This document shows positions 28,601 to 40,100 of a stretch of 64,000 nucleotides of DNA, in pieces. This DNA comes from an uncultured Bacteroidia bacterium. Its GTDB lineage: Bacteria > Bacteroidota > Bacteroidia > Bacteroidales > F082. The stretch is taken from assembly GCA_902769875.1 (NCBI GenBank), contig CACXQV010000004.1:1-64000 (forward strand), written 5' to 3'. Position 1 is the stretch's first letter; every line of letters starts with the position of its first letter. Under the pieces are notes generated by a model, which was not told the DNA's origin, ran no database searches, and saw nothing but the letters and a program-made list of their open reading frames with translations. Both the position numbers and the translations under genes were made by a program.

Positions 28601-31050
28601 TTCATCCAATTAATGAAATGGTAACCTGTGCTGGCCGTAGCCGTAAGCGTGCAGGTCTCGAATTGGTTGTATGTGCCAGCACCATTGGTCGATCCGCCTT
28701 CCCATGGATTGGCCTCGGTCGTTATGTCAAACACTGAAGTTGGCATTCCTTGGCAGTCAATGTCAAAGATATGCGTGAAGTTACTGTTCATATTGTGACC
28801 ATAATAAATCCTGTTGCCGTTGGAATAACTTATCGTGAAGGAACATTCCCCGATATAGGAACCTTGAATCCAACTCAACGAGACAGAGCTTCCGTCAACA
28901 ATCGGAAGCGAATAGTAGGCATTAGAACCGCTTGGGACAGTATACTCAATGAAGGGGCCGTTTGCAAGGCTCACCACAAGATAATTGCCATTCCAACCAT
29001 CGCCGTATGAGTCGTGGAGGTCAAACGTAATGGGACACATAGAGCCATCCTCTAAGAAATAAGCCGTCAACGACCTGCTTTCCGTAACAGTAAAGGTGTA
29101 TTCAGCATCCGATGAGACGATGCGACCCGTCGTATCTGTCCAATAGGTGAACATATAGCCGCTGTTTGGTATGGCTATAAGGGTACAAAGGGAATTGTGT
29201 TCGTAAATTCCAGCTCCGTTGACAGTGCCGCCAACCGATGAATTGGCCGATGCGTTGATTTCGTGGTTAATGGTCAAGTGAAGCGTCACGATGCTGTCGC
29301 AACCATGGATGGTCTGACCCATATCCGAATAGTCGCCTGATTCGTAATATGTCTCTCCCGTCCATTCCCAAGTGTAGTAATCAAGAGCCGTTTCCACAAA
29401 CTCCGTATAGTATGATTCGTATATATGCAATAACGTGCTAAATGTTCCAACCAAAGAATCATTTCCATTGCCGTCTAATTTATATACATCACACGTAACA
29501 GGGTAGTCACCCACATTGGCGTATTCATGCATAAAGGGAATACCTGAACCCGTCTGTCCATCGCCAAAGGTCCAGTTGACTTGGCTCACATTGTAGTTGT
29601 AGTTCAAGTCGAAATTGACCGTTTGACCACAAACATCCATCTCATCCGACGATGTTTGTCCATTGACCAGCATGTTCGTGTAAAGCTCTTGAACAGCATT
29701 GGAGCCAACGGAATAGGCATAGCTTTCATCGTCTCCAAGACCATACACATGAGCCACGAACCCATCTCCTGTGGTAGACAAGGTATGGGAGCCATGCTCA
29801 ATGGCAACTCTTGCAAAAGAATACCCCGAATTGCCAGAAACGGTCTGGAATTCAGAGGCAATGCTGTTCCCGTCCAATTGCACAGCATTGACATCCTCAG
29901 TATTGGTAATTACATTGACGAAATGATACTGGGAAACACCAGAATTAAACGTGCTGAACGTAACATAGTCCATCCTTTGCTCAATCGGGCTAATCAGCAC
30001 CATAGAGGGGTCACCGTTTTCTCCTGCGCAATCAGATCCCACATAATACAAGTAGACCATTGCAGGTTCAGAAGTCTCGAGATACAGTGAAGGATCGTCC
30101 GAATTGATTTCGAATTGGTAGGTCTGTTTCTGATTAATTGTAGTGACAAGAGAATTGTTGATGAAAACTTGACATCCGTTATTTTCAGCAGTGACACGCA
30201 CAACGTCAAAAGTACGCATGGCAGAATTGGTCACCACAAAATGGTTGCCCCAACAAGAAACAGGCATCATTTGCTCAACAATATGGTCACAATATCCACA
30301 ATTGTATAGAACATTCGTACAACGATTTCCTGCAAATACAGAAACCCTCTTATTACCAGATACAGATACTTGTGAACCGCTGAAATCACCACCATTAATA
30401 GACATTATTTGATAGCATTGTCCAGCATTTAAGGTCACCGAAAAAGGTTGGTTGGCATAATGACCATTGCTGGAGTTGTCAGTTAATGTGATGTAAACCG
30501 TTGTATTGTCTTCGACGGCAAGAACAGTAAATTCAGAACAACTGCTATCAGATCGACTATCAATGTTGGAACTCGGACTTGTAGTTATTCCTCTGTTAGA
30601 TTCATTATAGGTTTGAATGATGTAGTTAGATCCCAAAGAGTAAGTGGGCAGGACATCCGTCACGTCAAACGTATAAGCCTTGAAATTGGATGCAAATAAT
30701 GAAATGGAATCCGTTGTTACGATATGAAGACCCGTGTTAATCACACAGTCGGAATCGTAATGAGAGTAGGCTTCGCTCAAAGGAATCTCAATAATGGTTG
30801 TCGCTCCAACGGAAACTGTAAACTCAGTTGACCAGTCAGTGTAAGGATTTGTTACAGTTCCCGAGCAAGGTGTAGCTCCTGCTGCGATAAGGCTTAGGTT
30901 CACATTTCCGTCGTGATTTGGCAGAAACGTCACCCAGAAGTCAGTTCCTACCGTGCTTTGCGCATTTGTTGTCTTCACGCCTGCTACGTTCAATAGCAGT
31001 ACAAGCAGGGCAAATGCCACCCTTTTTAGTTGTAAAATTCTACTTTTCAT
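25636..31050 (-). CDS. T9SS-secreted protein with IgGFc-binding-like head, PKD-like and InlB-type repeats
   Basis: 1804 residues. After a signal peptide (about 1-31), the first ~430 residues begin G-T-D-F-W-V-T-F-L-P-N and resemble the IgGFc-binding N-terminal domain. A PKD-like domain follows (N-W-T-F-G-D-G-Q, near 500), then a C-D-S-I-V-T-L-H-L-T module, six InlB-type repeats, two D-S-Y-G-D-G-W-N-G domains, and one T-N-S-Y-L-P domain of about 150 residues that also occurs in the 3666-residue neighbour. The tail has a GWNW module, one copy of the shared E-C-R-G domain and a T9SS sorting domain (I-F-P-N-P to C-K-K-L-I-I-K). The likely role is surface adhesion; the Fc-type head name does not prove antibody binding. 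Confidence 0.86.
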   Translation of the reverse strand: MKSRILQLKRVAFALLVLLLNVAGVKTTNAQSTVGTDFWVTFLPNHDGNVNLSLIAAGATPCSGTVTNPYTDWSTEFTVSVGATTIIEIPLSEAYSHYDSDCVINTGLHIVTTDSISLFASNFKAYTFDVTDVLPTYSLGSNYIIQTYNESNRGITTSPSSNIDSRSDSSCSEFTVLAVEDNTTVYITLTDNSSNGHYANQPFSVTLNAGQCYQIMSINGGDFSGSQVSVSGNKRVSVFAGNRCTNVLYNCGYCDHIVEQMMPVSCWGNHFVVTNSAMRTFDVVRVTAENNGCQVFINNSLVTTINQKQTYQFEINSDDPSLYLETSEPAMVYLYYVGSDCAGENGDPSMVLISPIEQRMDYVTFSTFNSGVSQYHFVNVITNTEDVNAVQLDGNSIASEFQTVSGNSGYSFARVAIEHGSHTLSTTGDGFVAHVYGLGDDESYAYSVGSNAVQELYTNMLVNGQTSSDEMDVCGQTVNFDLNYNYNVSQVNWTFGDGQTGSGIPFMHEYANVGDYPVTCDVYKLDGNGNDSLVGTFSTLLHIYESYYTEFVETALDYYTWEWTGETYYESGDYSDMGQTIHGCDSIVTLHLTINHEINASANSSVGGTVNGAGIYEHNSLCTLIAIPNSGYMFTYWTDTTGRIVSSDAEYTFTVTESRSLTAYFLEDGSMCPITFDLHDSYGDGWNGNYLVVSLANGPFIEYTVPSGSNAYYSLPIVDGSSVSLSWIQGSYIGECSFTISYSNGNRIYYGHNMNSNFTHIFDIDCQGMPTSVFDITTEANPWEGGSTNGAGTYNQFETCTLTATASTGYHFINWMKDGEEVSSEADYIFTVMESGNYTANFELNSYEITASANPTEGGTVTGGGTYTHFETCTLTATPNEGYVFAYWTDETGLVVTMEPEYSFTVTEEKTFVAKFMEEGSYCNITFDLYDSYGDGWNGNYLVVNYEDNTYQRITFTGGSYAYYTLPILDGSPITLTWIQGSYIGECSFTVSYSNGNLICYGQNLSSSFTFDFDVDCEGMPTSVFDITVEANPEEGGSVSGAGTYNQGETCTLTASDYYGYHFINWTKDGEVVSTAHDYSFIVNNSGNYVANFGEGGYSITAITNPATAGTVTGEGEYYYGETCTLTATPVDGYLFQSWNKNGEIVSTSPIYGFEVTESAVYEAMFSLGVVIGGGGTATNSYLPSYSFYNYTLSQQIYTADEMGMDGLITSIAFYNGGSTKTRNYNFYMVNTDKTVFESTTDWIAVTEEDLVYSGDVTMETGTWTTIVLDTPFAYSVNSNLALITDDNTGSWSSGMACRVFDTDGYQAIRIYSDGTNYDPYNPSSYNGTLMTVKNQIVLGMESASGSYVISATANPTNGGTVSGAGTYPEGTLCTLTANANPGYSFVNWTKNDVSVSTNATYSFTVTENASYVANFSLNQGEITQTTNFVQGWNWWSTYIEQEGIDGLTMLEQGLGSNGYQIKSQTDYVTNYGSSWMGTLNSINNEETYMLNNTADCQVVLTGISVSPTDHPITIHSGWNWIGYPCTNTMSVTDAFAGYTPANNDQLKSQNGYAMYYSGMWIGRLQNITPGTGLLYLSNNGSTNTLVYPEGGRSTEIITSPSASHWTNDVHTYPNNMTVLAVVELDDEELSTDNYELSAFDANGECRGSVKLTYVEPLNRQVAFLTIAGDEAAELSFALYDSETGFECFDSDSRIVYVTNAIIGSPEDPFVIRFRSTTGIDEIGNNIQIFPNPAQVGERINILTNADGKQPIHVEILNVLGATVSYQTFTETPASFVTPMTAGVYMLRIHIDGSGTYCKKLIIK

Positions 31051-31109
31051 ACTGATTCTATTTATTAGGTTAATTATTGAATGTTTACTTGATATGTTTT
31101 GCTTAGTGT

Positions 31110-31138
31110 CTCAGAGGGCAGATTTCCTGCCCCCTGAG
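31110..31138 (-). terminator. Intercistronic hairpin after the C10 protease gene
   Basis: A 12-bp stem with one mismatch (31110-31121 with 31127-31138) and a 5-nt loop lies 18 bases after the stop of the giant gene. No T run follows, so read-through into the next gene is likely. Confidence 0.5.
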
Positions 31139-31155
31139 AGCCAAGCGTTTTCATT

Positions 31156-34100
31156 TTATCTGACTATCAACTTACGGCATTGCATACCCTTGTCCTCGGT
31201 AATGATTCTCACCGTGTAGATACCAGAAGTCATGGGGGCCACAATGCTTGCCGGAGTGTCTTTGGAAGTCTCGTAAGCGACCGTCGCACCCAAAGCATTC
31301 ACGATTTCCACGCGGATGGGGTGTTTGCTGTCGACAGTCGTGAGGATGCTGATGCGCTCGCCAGCTTGCACAGGATTCGGGAAGATTTGTACGTTGTTGT
31401 CAAGCTCATCCAAGCCCGTTGTACCACGGAAACTGACTACGAAAGGAGCCTCGGCATCGCCGACAACGGCGTTGGTGGTAAAGACGAGCCTACTGTCGCT
31501 GTCGAAGTATTCCACATTGTTTTCGCCGTCATAGAGAGCGAAAGTCAGCTCGACGGCTTCATCGCCTGTGATGGTCAGGAAGGCGACATGGCGGTTGAGC
31601 GGTTCGACAAACATCAGCTTCGCGCTGCCACGGCATTCGCCGTCGGCAAAGGCAGCCAGCTCGTAGCTTTCGGAGCTGAGTTCAACACCGTCGAGTTCAA
31701 CGGTGGCCAACACCGTCATATTGTTGGGATAAGCGTGGACATCGTTAGTCCAGTGCAAATCCTTCGGAGCAACGGCTTCCTCGTCGCGACCGGCATTGGG
31801 ATACACCAGTGTCATTGGGGCGGTGTTGTTGGATTTGTACATCAAGCCCATACCGGGAGTGATGTTTTGGAGTTGGCCGATCCAGATGCCGCTGAAGTAC
31901 ATGGCATAGTCGGACTGCGACTTGATTTGGTCGCCGTTCATCGGAGTGTAGTTGGCGAAGGCCTGTGTCACGCTCATCGTGTTGGTGCAGGGATAGCCTA
32001 TCCAGTTCCAGCCTTGGTTGATGGTGATGGGGTGGTTGGCAGGCGAGACGGGCAGACCGGACATTTCCACCTGGCAGGCAGCATTGGTCTGGATCATATA
32101 CGACTCGTCGTTGTTGATGCTTTGGAGCATACCCATCCAGAAGACTCCATAGTTGGTGACGAAATCGGTTTGCGACTTGATCTGGACGCCGTTGGCACCA
32201 AGTCCATCTTCGAGAGTGGTCAGTCCGTCGATGCCTTGCTGGTCGATGTAAGTGCTCCACCAGTTCCAGCCTTGACTGAAGTTGGTGGTTTGGGTGATTT
32301 CGCTGCCGCCTCCGATTTCAACCGTTTGCGGGCAGCTCATGGAACAGTAGATGTTGTTGTCGGGACAGATAGCAGGGCCGCCATACACCACACGGATGGT
32401 GTATTGGTGGTTGCCTGTGTTGCCTTCGTCCAAGTAGCTGTTATCGCGAGTGAAGCCAACAAGTTGGTTGTCGCGATAAATCATCGCACCAAGGACGAAT
32501 AAGCCGCCTTCATACGGTATGCAGAATGACGTGTTTTCTCCCAAATCTGTGTTAAGGACTGTAGATGCACCCGTTTCTAAATCCACCTCAACAAAGGTAC
32601 CATCTGTAGAATTTGTCCAATAGAGTTTGCCATTATAATAGTCAAGGGCACCTGACTGCCAATAATAGTCGCAATTTTGACCTGTATATCCCACAAATTC
32701 TAAAGAGGCGTCTGTTTTGTCTATCTTATATAAACCAGCGGGATTGCCAACCGCAATACCATAAAGTTCACCATTAAGGTCACAAGCGAGTACTTCGAAA
32801 GAGAGGTCGGTGCTTCCGATGTATTCCACCGTGTTGTCCTCAATATTCCAAATGTAAAAGTCTTGGTTTTGAACGGCATACATAGCGTTGGATGTGTAGT
32901 CCCAAGCACAGTCGTAAAAATTATAACCGATGTAGTTGGATTCTATAATAGTGCCTGTTTGTAGTTCTACCTTATAGGCATTACCACCATAAGTTGAATA
33001 GACATAACCATCAAGCCCGCAATAGTCTCCGCCATATAAGCTAATGTTGTTCAGAGCAGTAGTGTTGTGTGGATTGTCAGTATCATAACTGACCCACTCA
33101 TTGTAGTTTCTACAAGAGTAGGCCAAACTACCTCTGGTATTGTCTCTTTCAATTTCAGGATATGTCCAACTCACAAGATTGCCATCGCCAGTGGTGGTAG
33201 CATTCAGGCCATTTGCACCTTCATAGTTATCGCAAGCCTGGTACACCCAATCCACTTCGGCCCATTCGGTCAAGCCTGAAGAATAGACGCTGGCCACTTT
33301 GCAGTGATAGGTTTCGCCTTCCACGAGGTTATCGACAGGCAGTTGGCAGAACTTGTTGGTCGTGTTCTCAGTATAAAGCACATTGCCTTGCAAATCGGTC
33401 AGCACCACTTGGTTGTACTCGTAGTGGCGGCCTCCGTCTCTGCCATCTGTAAGTTCAACATCGTCGACATTAATGATGAATTGGTCGCTACAGTTGAAGT
33501 GACGGATGGCAATGTAGACTGTCTGGCCTGTGTATGCACTTAGGTTAACGGTGTAATAATACCAACTGCCTTGAGCGCGGTTGCCACTGCGGGTGGCCAC
33601 AGTCTTGGCTCCTTGTCCCTTTGCGGTCATTGTCCATTCTTGGAGCATTGTGAAGTTGGTGCCATCCAATGAGATAGCCACACCGAAATGATCGGCAGCA
33701 TAGCTGGCATCCTGAGCGCAAGCCCAGAAGTTGAAGGTACTACCGGCACCGATGGTCACTTGAGGCGAAACAAGGTAGTTGTCAGGATACAAAACTTGTC
33801 CCGTTCCGTTGGCCCAAGAAGCTGAAATCACATAATGGGCGGAACTGTTATGACCAGTACCAGTCAAGTCAACGCCACTGTTATGATAGTCACCAGGAGT
33901 CGCGCTCGAAACCCAAGTATAACCATCACCGTCAGCGTCAATAGTTGTCCAATTTTCAGGAATGCCATTATCAAAATCGATACTGAAGCTGTCGCTTGAG
34001 GTGATTTGATTAAGATCATTACCCAAACCATTCCACTTGGCCCAGCCGGTGCTGGAAACATAGAGGTTAGAGGGCTTTTGCGTGGTCTCTTCCAGCACAT

Positions 34101-37100
34101 AGCTCAACGAAGTGGCATCCCAAATGCTCACATTATCTGTAATGGTAGCATAACCTTCCTTGGCAATAGTCACTTGGTAGTCGCCCTTGCGGAAGCTGTC
34201 CCAAGTGTAGTAGCCGCTGCCGTCCAAAACGATGTCGTCAATAGGATATAACAGTTGCTCAGCCGTGTTGAGGTTGGTGAAACTGACCATAGTACCGGCA
34301 GGGCTGTCGCCACTGTTGAGGGCTACGGTAAGGTTCACATCACCATTGTTGAGATACATATCCTTGTCAAGGAAGTTGGACCATGTAATGGCTGACTCGC
34401 GCTCAATTTGGATGAGGTTGGCATCTGTAAGAATAGCAAAACCTGAAACTTGGGTTTCGAAATAACCAAGGGCTGTCAAGGAATAGTTCGCAAGGTTTAC
34501 CTTGATTAAAGGATATGTGTTTTCCGTATTGTTAAGAGCGGCCCAATAGATTTCGTTGGTCTCACGGTCAATGGCAAAGTCCTGACCATAGTTGACATCC
34601 CAGTCGACATAAATAAGCGGAATCAGTTCTCCTGTTTCAAGGTCGTATTCCTTAATGCATTCTTCATCGGCATCACAAAGAATGAACCTACCATCGTTTG
34701 TAATGGTGAAAGTCATAAGGAAAGAAGAAGGAATTGTGGCAATATACGAACAAGAGCCATTCACAGGATTCACTTCATAAAGTTCTCCGTTCCAAGTGTT
34801 AGTTCCATATATCTTACCGTTAACCGGATTGTATTCTATCATATCAAACGGTGTATTGGTAGCAATGATTGTGACACCTGCTTCAGGATCAAACTTTCCA
34901 AACTTGTAATCATTGTCGGCAAAATAGATGGTACCGTTCATATAGCAGGCTCCTCTTGTGAACGCGTCATTCGATAAGCCGTATGAGTTCAAGTTGAATG
35001 GATCATTCAAGACAAATTGACAGAAATCATTGCCGTAGTTTGAATTCCTGACAACAATAGCTTCTGAATTGGATGCCCTAAGTATAGGCAAATCGGTATG
35101 TTCAGTTACATCGAAAGCAGGTGCTTGTCCGGCATTGGGTTCTTCGGTAATGTTCAAAACTCTGCCCAATGGATTACGCTTGGGGATGGAAAGGCTTCGT
35201 CTCAGCTCGCCCCAACTGATCTCGCTTTCGCGGTTGCCTTCGTAGACACGACTGACGCCCCACTTGTAGACACCCGCCTCGGCATCCTGCCAGCTGACAT
35301 CTATTAATAAGGTGTCGGTCACATTGTCGGCAAGCAGCACCGTGTTATCTTCAGTGTAAGGCCCAAAGTTGTAGGCATTGGTGCGGTAGACGCGGTAGTA
35401 AGCAAAAGCGCGGTTGTTGTTGTCGCTTCTTTCGGCGGGAACGCCAACGTTGTGGGCTGTGGCATTGCCAGAGACCGAGAACAAGTTGTTGGGTCTGCCC
35501 TTTATGCGATTGGCGAACTTGGCAGGAGCGGCATCGGCACTGAGGCTCATAGGAGCATAGTAAGCACCTTCGGCTCTGGAAGTAACATAAGCGCGAATCA
35601 TCCAAGTGTAGTCGAGGCCGAAGCCAGTCACGTCTTCCCAAGTGGCACCATCTATGCTAATCCAATGTCCATTGGTATCGCCTGTATTTATACAACAAGA
35701 AGCCACATATTGGCCATCGTTGTTGTTCATCACGATCCAGAGGTTTTGTGAAGGATCAATAGTCACGGGGTTGTTCAACGTCCACTCGACGAAGTCTTCA
35801 CTGCCAGTGCAGCTGTAGGCTTGCTGACCCACCAAAGTTTCAGGAGCGGTGTCGCCGCCTTGGTAAACCAAGATGTTGCCAGTGTGAGCCGAGTAGTCGT
35901 ACATGCTGACCTTGGTCAGGCTGTTGCCGGCATAGCTGCCAGCGGGGAACATGACACCCCAATAGAACGAACCACCGGCGGTCAAGCCAATGGCATCAAC
36001 GTTGACACCGTCATCATAATACAACCAATTTGATGGATTATCAAAGCCCCAATGAACCTTCACATACGGACTGTTCGGGTTTTGAACATCAGGATAATAT
36101 TCCGCAACGACATCCGAGACCGGATTGAACAATTCATCCAAGTTAATGTTGATGCCGCTGGTCAAGTTATTGAAGACGATACCAATGTAACTTCCATAAG
36201 ATTTGTCTTGATAACCAGCGTGCGAAGCTACGGCAACATACGAACCTGCCCTCAAGCTGCCCTCATAGTAACCGTTGGCATCGGTGTTGAAATTGAATGT
36301 GTTGTAATAGCCATATTCATCGTAACCGGTGAAGGAAACCGTGGCATTCGCAATACCTGTGACGCCGTCTTGTTCGTAGATATGTCCATTAACGGTTCCC
36401 AAACCAGAAACATAGACCCAAACGTCGTTGGACGGGTCGGACTCGCCAGCGTCAAACACGCCAGTCACATAAAATTCGTAACCGCTCATATTATAGCTGA
36501 GGCCATCCACAACATAATAAGTATCCGTTGTGCTGCCAATCAGCACACCGTCCTGATAGACATTGTAATACTGCAAGGCACGATTCGGAACCGACCAGTG
36601 CAACACGGCACTGTTTCCTTCCATAATGAAGTCTTGCTCAGCATAAAGATTCTGAGGCGTGTTGAGACGGGTGGTGAAGCTCCAAACGGGACTTTCCACA
36701 CCTGTTTCACAGCCATCGTTGCGCTCCACAACCTTCCAATAATAAGTCATCTCGTCCATAAGGGCGGGAAGCGTATAATGGCGGCTGAGCTCTCTCGTCC
36801 AGTCCACCAATGTCTGCTCACAGTTCTCCGTGACGCCAAACATCAGCTTATACTCCGTGGTTCTTGGACCCAATTTCCAGCTCAGCTCAATGGTGCGGTT
36901 GGGATTGACCTCGGCATAATTGGCTGGCGACGGGTTGTAAGCCGGATCGGGGCAAGGCACTTCGTCCGTATGGATTTCAATGGTCCACTCATTGCTGGTG
37001 GAGGAGGCCACAAGGTAATAGGTGCCTGGGATGACGGTCATATTGCTGATGTCACCTTCAAAGTCGTTACTGAAGGTAAAGCGAGTGTTGGCACGGGCGG

Positions 37101-40100
37101 TTTGAAGTGTCAGGTTGTAATATTCATTCGTCATATCGTATGGAGCATTGTCGGTATAAAGGCGTCCAGAAGCGTTGAATCCAGCATCGTGCGACTGCCA
37201 ATTTACAGTTGAATTCCATTCCCCATTGTTTCTTTGCACGCAGATAAGGACATTGCTCACACCATCCCAAGCGAAGCTGCCTTCATTGAATACGAACTCG
37301 TTCCAACCCACTTCTGGGGTCATTGTGCCTGTATAAACCAAAGTCATATCGTTGGTGAGTACAGAAGTGGCTGGAATCTCGGGATAGTTCACATTGGCCA
37401 TCCAAATGCTAATGCCTTGCTGTTCGAAGCCTGGGGCATTGGTGGCATACCAGCTGAGCTTATTAATAAAAGAGGTGTTGGCACCGGCATTGGCAAGTTC
37501 GCTGGCAAGGAAGATCTGTTCGCTGATGGAATAATTAAATAAGGTGTAGAAAGGATGGTAACCTGTTGTATTGGTTTCTTCGCCAATCGTCACATCAAAC
37601 GCATCGTCCCTGTTGACGAGAGCCATCGTGCGTCCGTTTGCATTGGTCACGAAGCCGCGAAGCATCCAAGTGTAGTTCAAACCATAATTGGTGAGATCTT
37701 GCCAATCATAGTTGTCCAATGAAACCCAACGTCCGTTTGGATCGCCAGTATCATCGGAAGCTGCTGCAGGCCAACTATCACCTGAAATATAGTGCATTAC
37801 AATCCAAAGGGGTTGTGAGGCATCAATAGTATAAGGATTGTTCAAGACAAACTCCACAAACTGTGACGAACCTGTCAAAGTGATGCTTTGCTGCTGTGCG
37901 GGTTCACCAGAAGGTGTTCCTTCGGTCTGGTAAATCATCACATCGCCTTCCATATAGGCACAGTCATAAACACTGACTTTTGTTAGTGATGCGCCTGCAT
38001 AAGCCGATACGTCCAGCTTTATGCCCCACCAGAATTCGCTTCCTGAAGCACCGATTCCAGTTGCATATTCCCCATTATCATAATACAGCCAGTCCTCAAT
38101 TTCCATCTCTGGACCAGTGTAATTATTATAGAGGTCAGGGCCACCAATACCGTTGAAACCTTCTTTATACAGGGCAACTTTGCCGTTTTCGCCGGTTGTG
38201 ACAGAGGCGTTCAGGTAGGTGTCCTCAGCAAAGACGAGTTTATATACGGCATCAGCACCGTCAACAATGCCAGTTGGGGGCAAACGGTAGTTGTTGTAAA
38301 GCGGATGGTTGGCCGAGTTGAGCGTGGCCGTGAAGGGGAAGGAATTCACAGTCTGGGCGAGCTCCCAAACATCGGGGCTCACGGGATTGTAAGCTATGGC
38401 CGTCACGTCGTATTGTGTTTCCCCATTGTTGCCATAATTGATAATCAGGTTCGATTGGACTGTGCCTGAAGCGGCACCTTCTGTGCCAATTGTGAAGTCA
38501 AATCCATTATTATGATGCAAAACGAAAGGAACAACCGCATCCCCAAAGCCTAACTGGAAGTAATCATTGGTGACCGAAACATTGTTAATCGTGGTGCTTG
38601 CACCCTCGTTGAAAACATTGACCTCCAAAGGACGCATCCAAGCATTGTTCGGGCGATAGCCAAGGTCAATCGGATTGGGGGTAACGACAAGATTGGCTTC
38701 CGTGGAAACACCATCAAAATAGATGTCATCGATGAAATAACGGTCTTCATCGCTGTCGACACTACCATCCTTGACGTAGGACCAACGGAAGGTGTGAGTG
38801 CCAGCGCTCACCTCAAAGATTTGGTTAGTCCATTCACTAACACCACTTTCGTTAAGCATTTCATTACCATCAATATAGAATCTGCCAAAGTCCCAATTAT
38901 ACTCGGAAGAGATGCGGCTGAAGAAAGAGATATAGCCATCTCTTACGAAATCCGCCGTGACATCAATGTATGACGCAGAGCTTTGCACCTCAGAGTTGCC
39001 ATTGGTCATACAATAATTGCCGCTGTGTGTATTGTCATTCCAAATCATCCATGGATAGCTGCTCACCGCGTTGTTGAACTCGGCTTGGCTGAAGTCGCCA
39101 GTCTCGAAGTCCACGGTACCATTGAAAGCTGGGTTATAATAGAATGTGGTCTTGGGCAGGAAATTGCGTTGGGTTGGAGCGATGGCATCCAATCCATTAT
39201 AGCTGTAACCTTGCAACGAAGCACCATCAACGGTCTCACCAACCCATGCGATGGACTTGTAAATACCTGTGGTAATGTTGTAAACACCGACCAGCAGGTT
39301 GCCTCCATTGTAATGGTATGGCGTGCTAAAGTCAATTACCATTTCAGAGTCAGTGCCATTGAGGAGACCTTCGTATACAAAGGTAGCACCGTCTGTGCCA
39401 ATGAATTCATCGATAGTGGCCTCGTCCACTTCCTTTATGAACACTTGGAAGGTACTTGTCCAAGCATCCGTAGCAGGAGTAGAGGCGTAGAACTTCATGC
39501 TGTTGATGTCAGTATTGGCCATTGCAACGAGTTCGCTGGAAGGATATACCATTTCAGCCTTCAGATAGGCATCGGCATAAAAGCCGTATACCGGGATGTA
39601 ATTGTTGGTAGCTGTACCGTCATATACTGTAAGTTCACTGCCGCCGCCAGTGGTGATACCAAGCTGAAGGTTGGCACGTTTTCCTGAAACAGTTCTGTTA
39701 CCGTTGAACGACTCCAAATCGTAAGGATCAGGATTTACATTATCACTGTGATGAGAAAGTACAGCATTAGGTGTATCTGTGTAGTAGAAATAACGAGTGG
39801 TGTAGCCCGGGGTGTATTCGTGCATAGCAATCAACAAATTGCTCGTACCATCGTATGCAAACGGGGTGTCAAGTGTGATGGTTGTCCAGCCTTGGTGGAA
39901 GGAAAGAATGCCGCTATACACCATATCCGAAGCCGTGACAGGCTCGTAATCCATATTGCTCGAAAAACTGTCTCTCGACACGTTTTTCATAAACACCTCA
40001 ATATCATTTGTTTGATCGTTTTCTGACTGCATATTGAAAGCGATGGAAGAGATAGTTGCTGAAGTTCCAATTTCTTCAGCGAAGTAAATCTGCTCAACGA

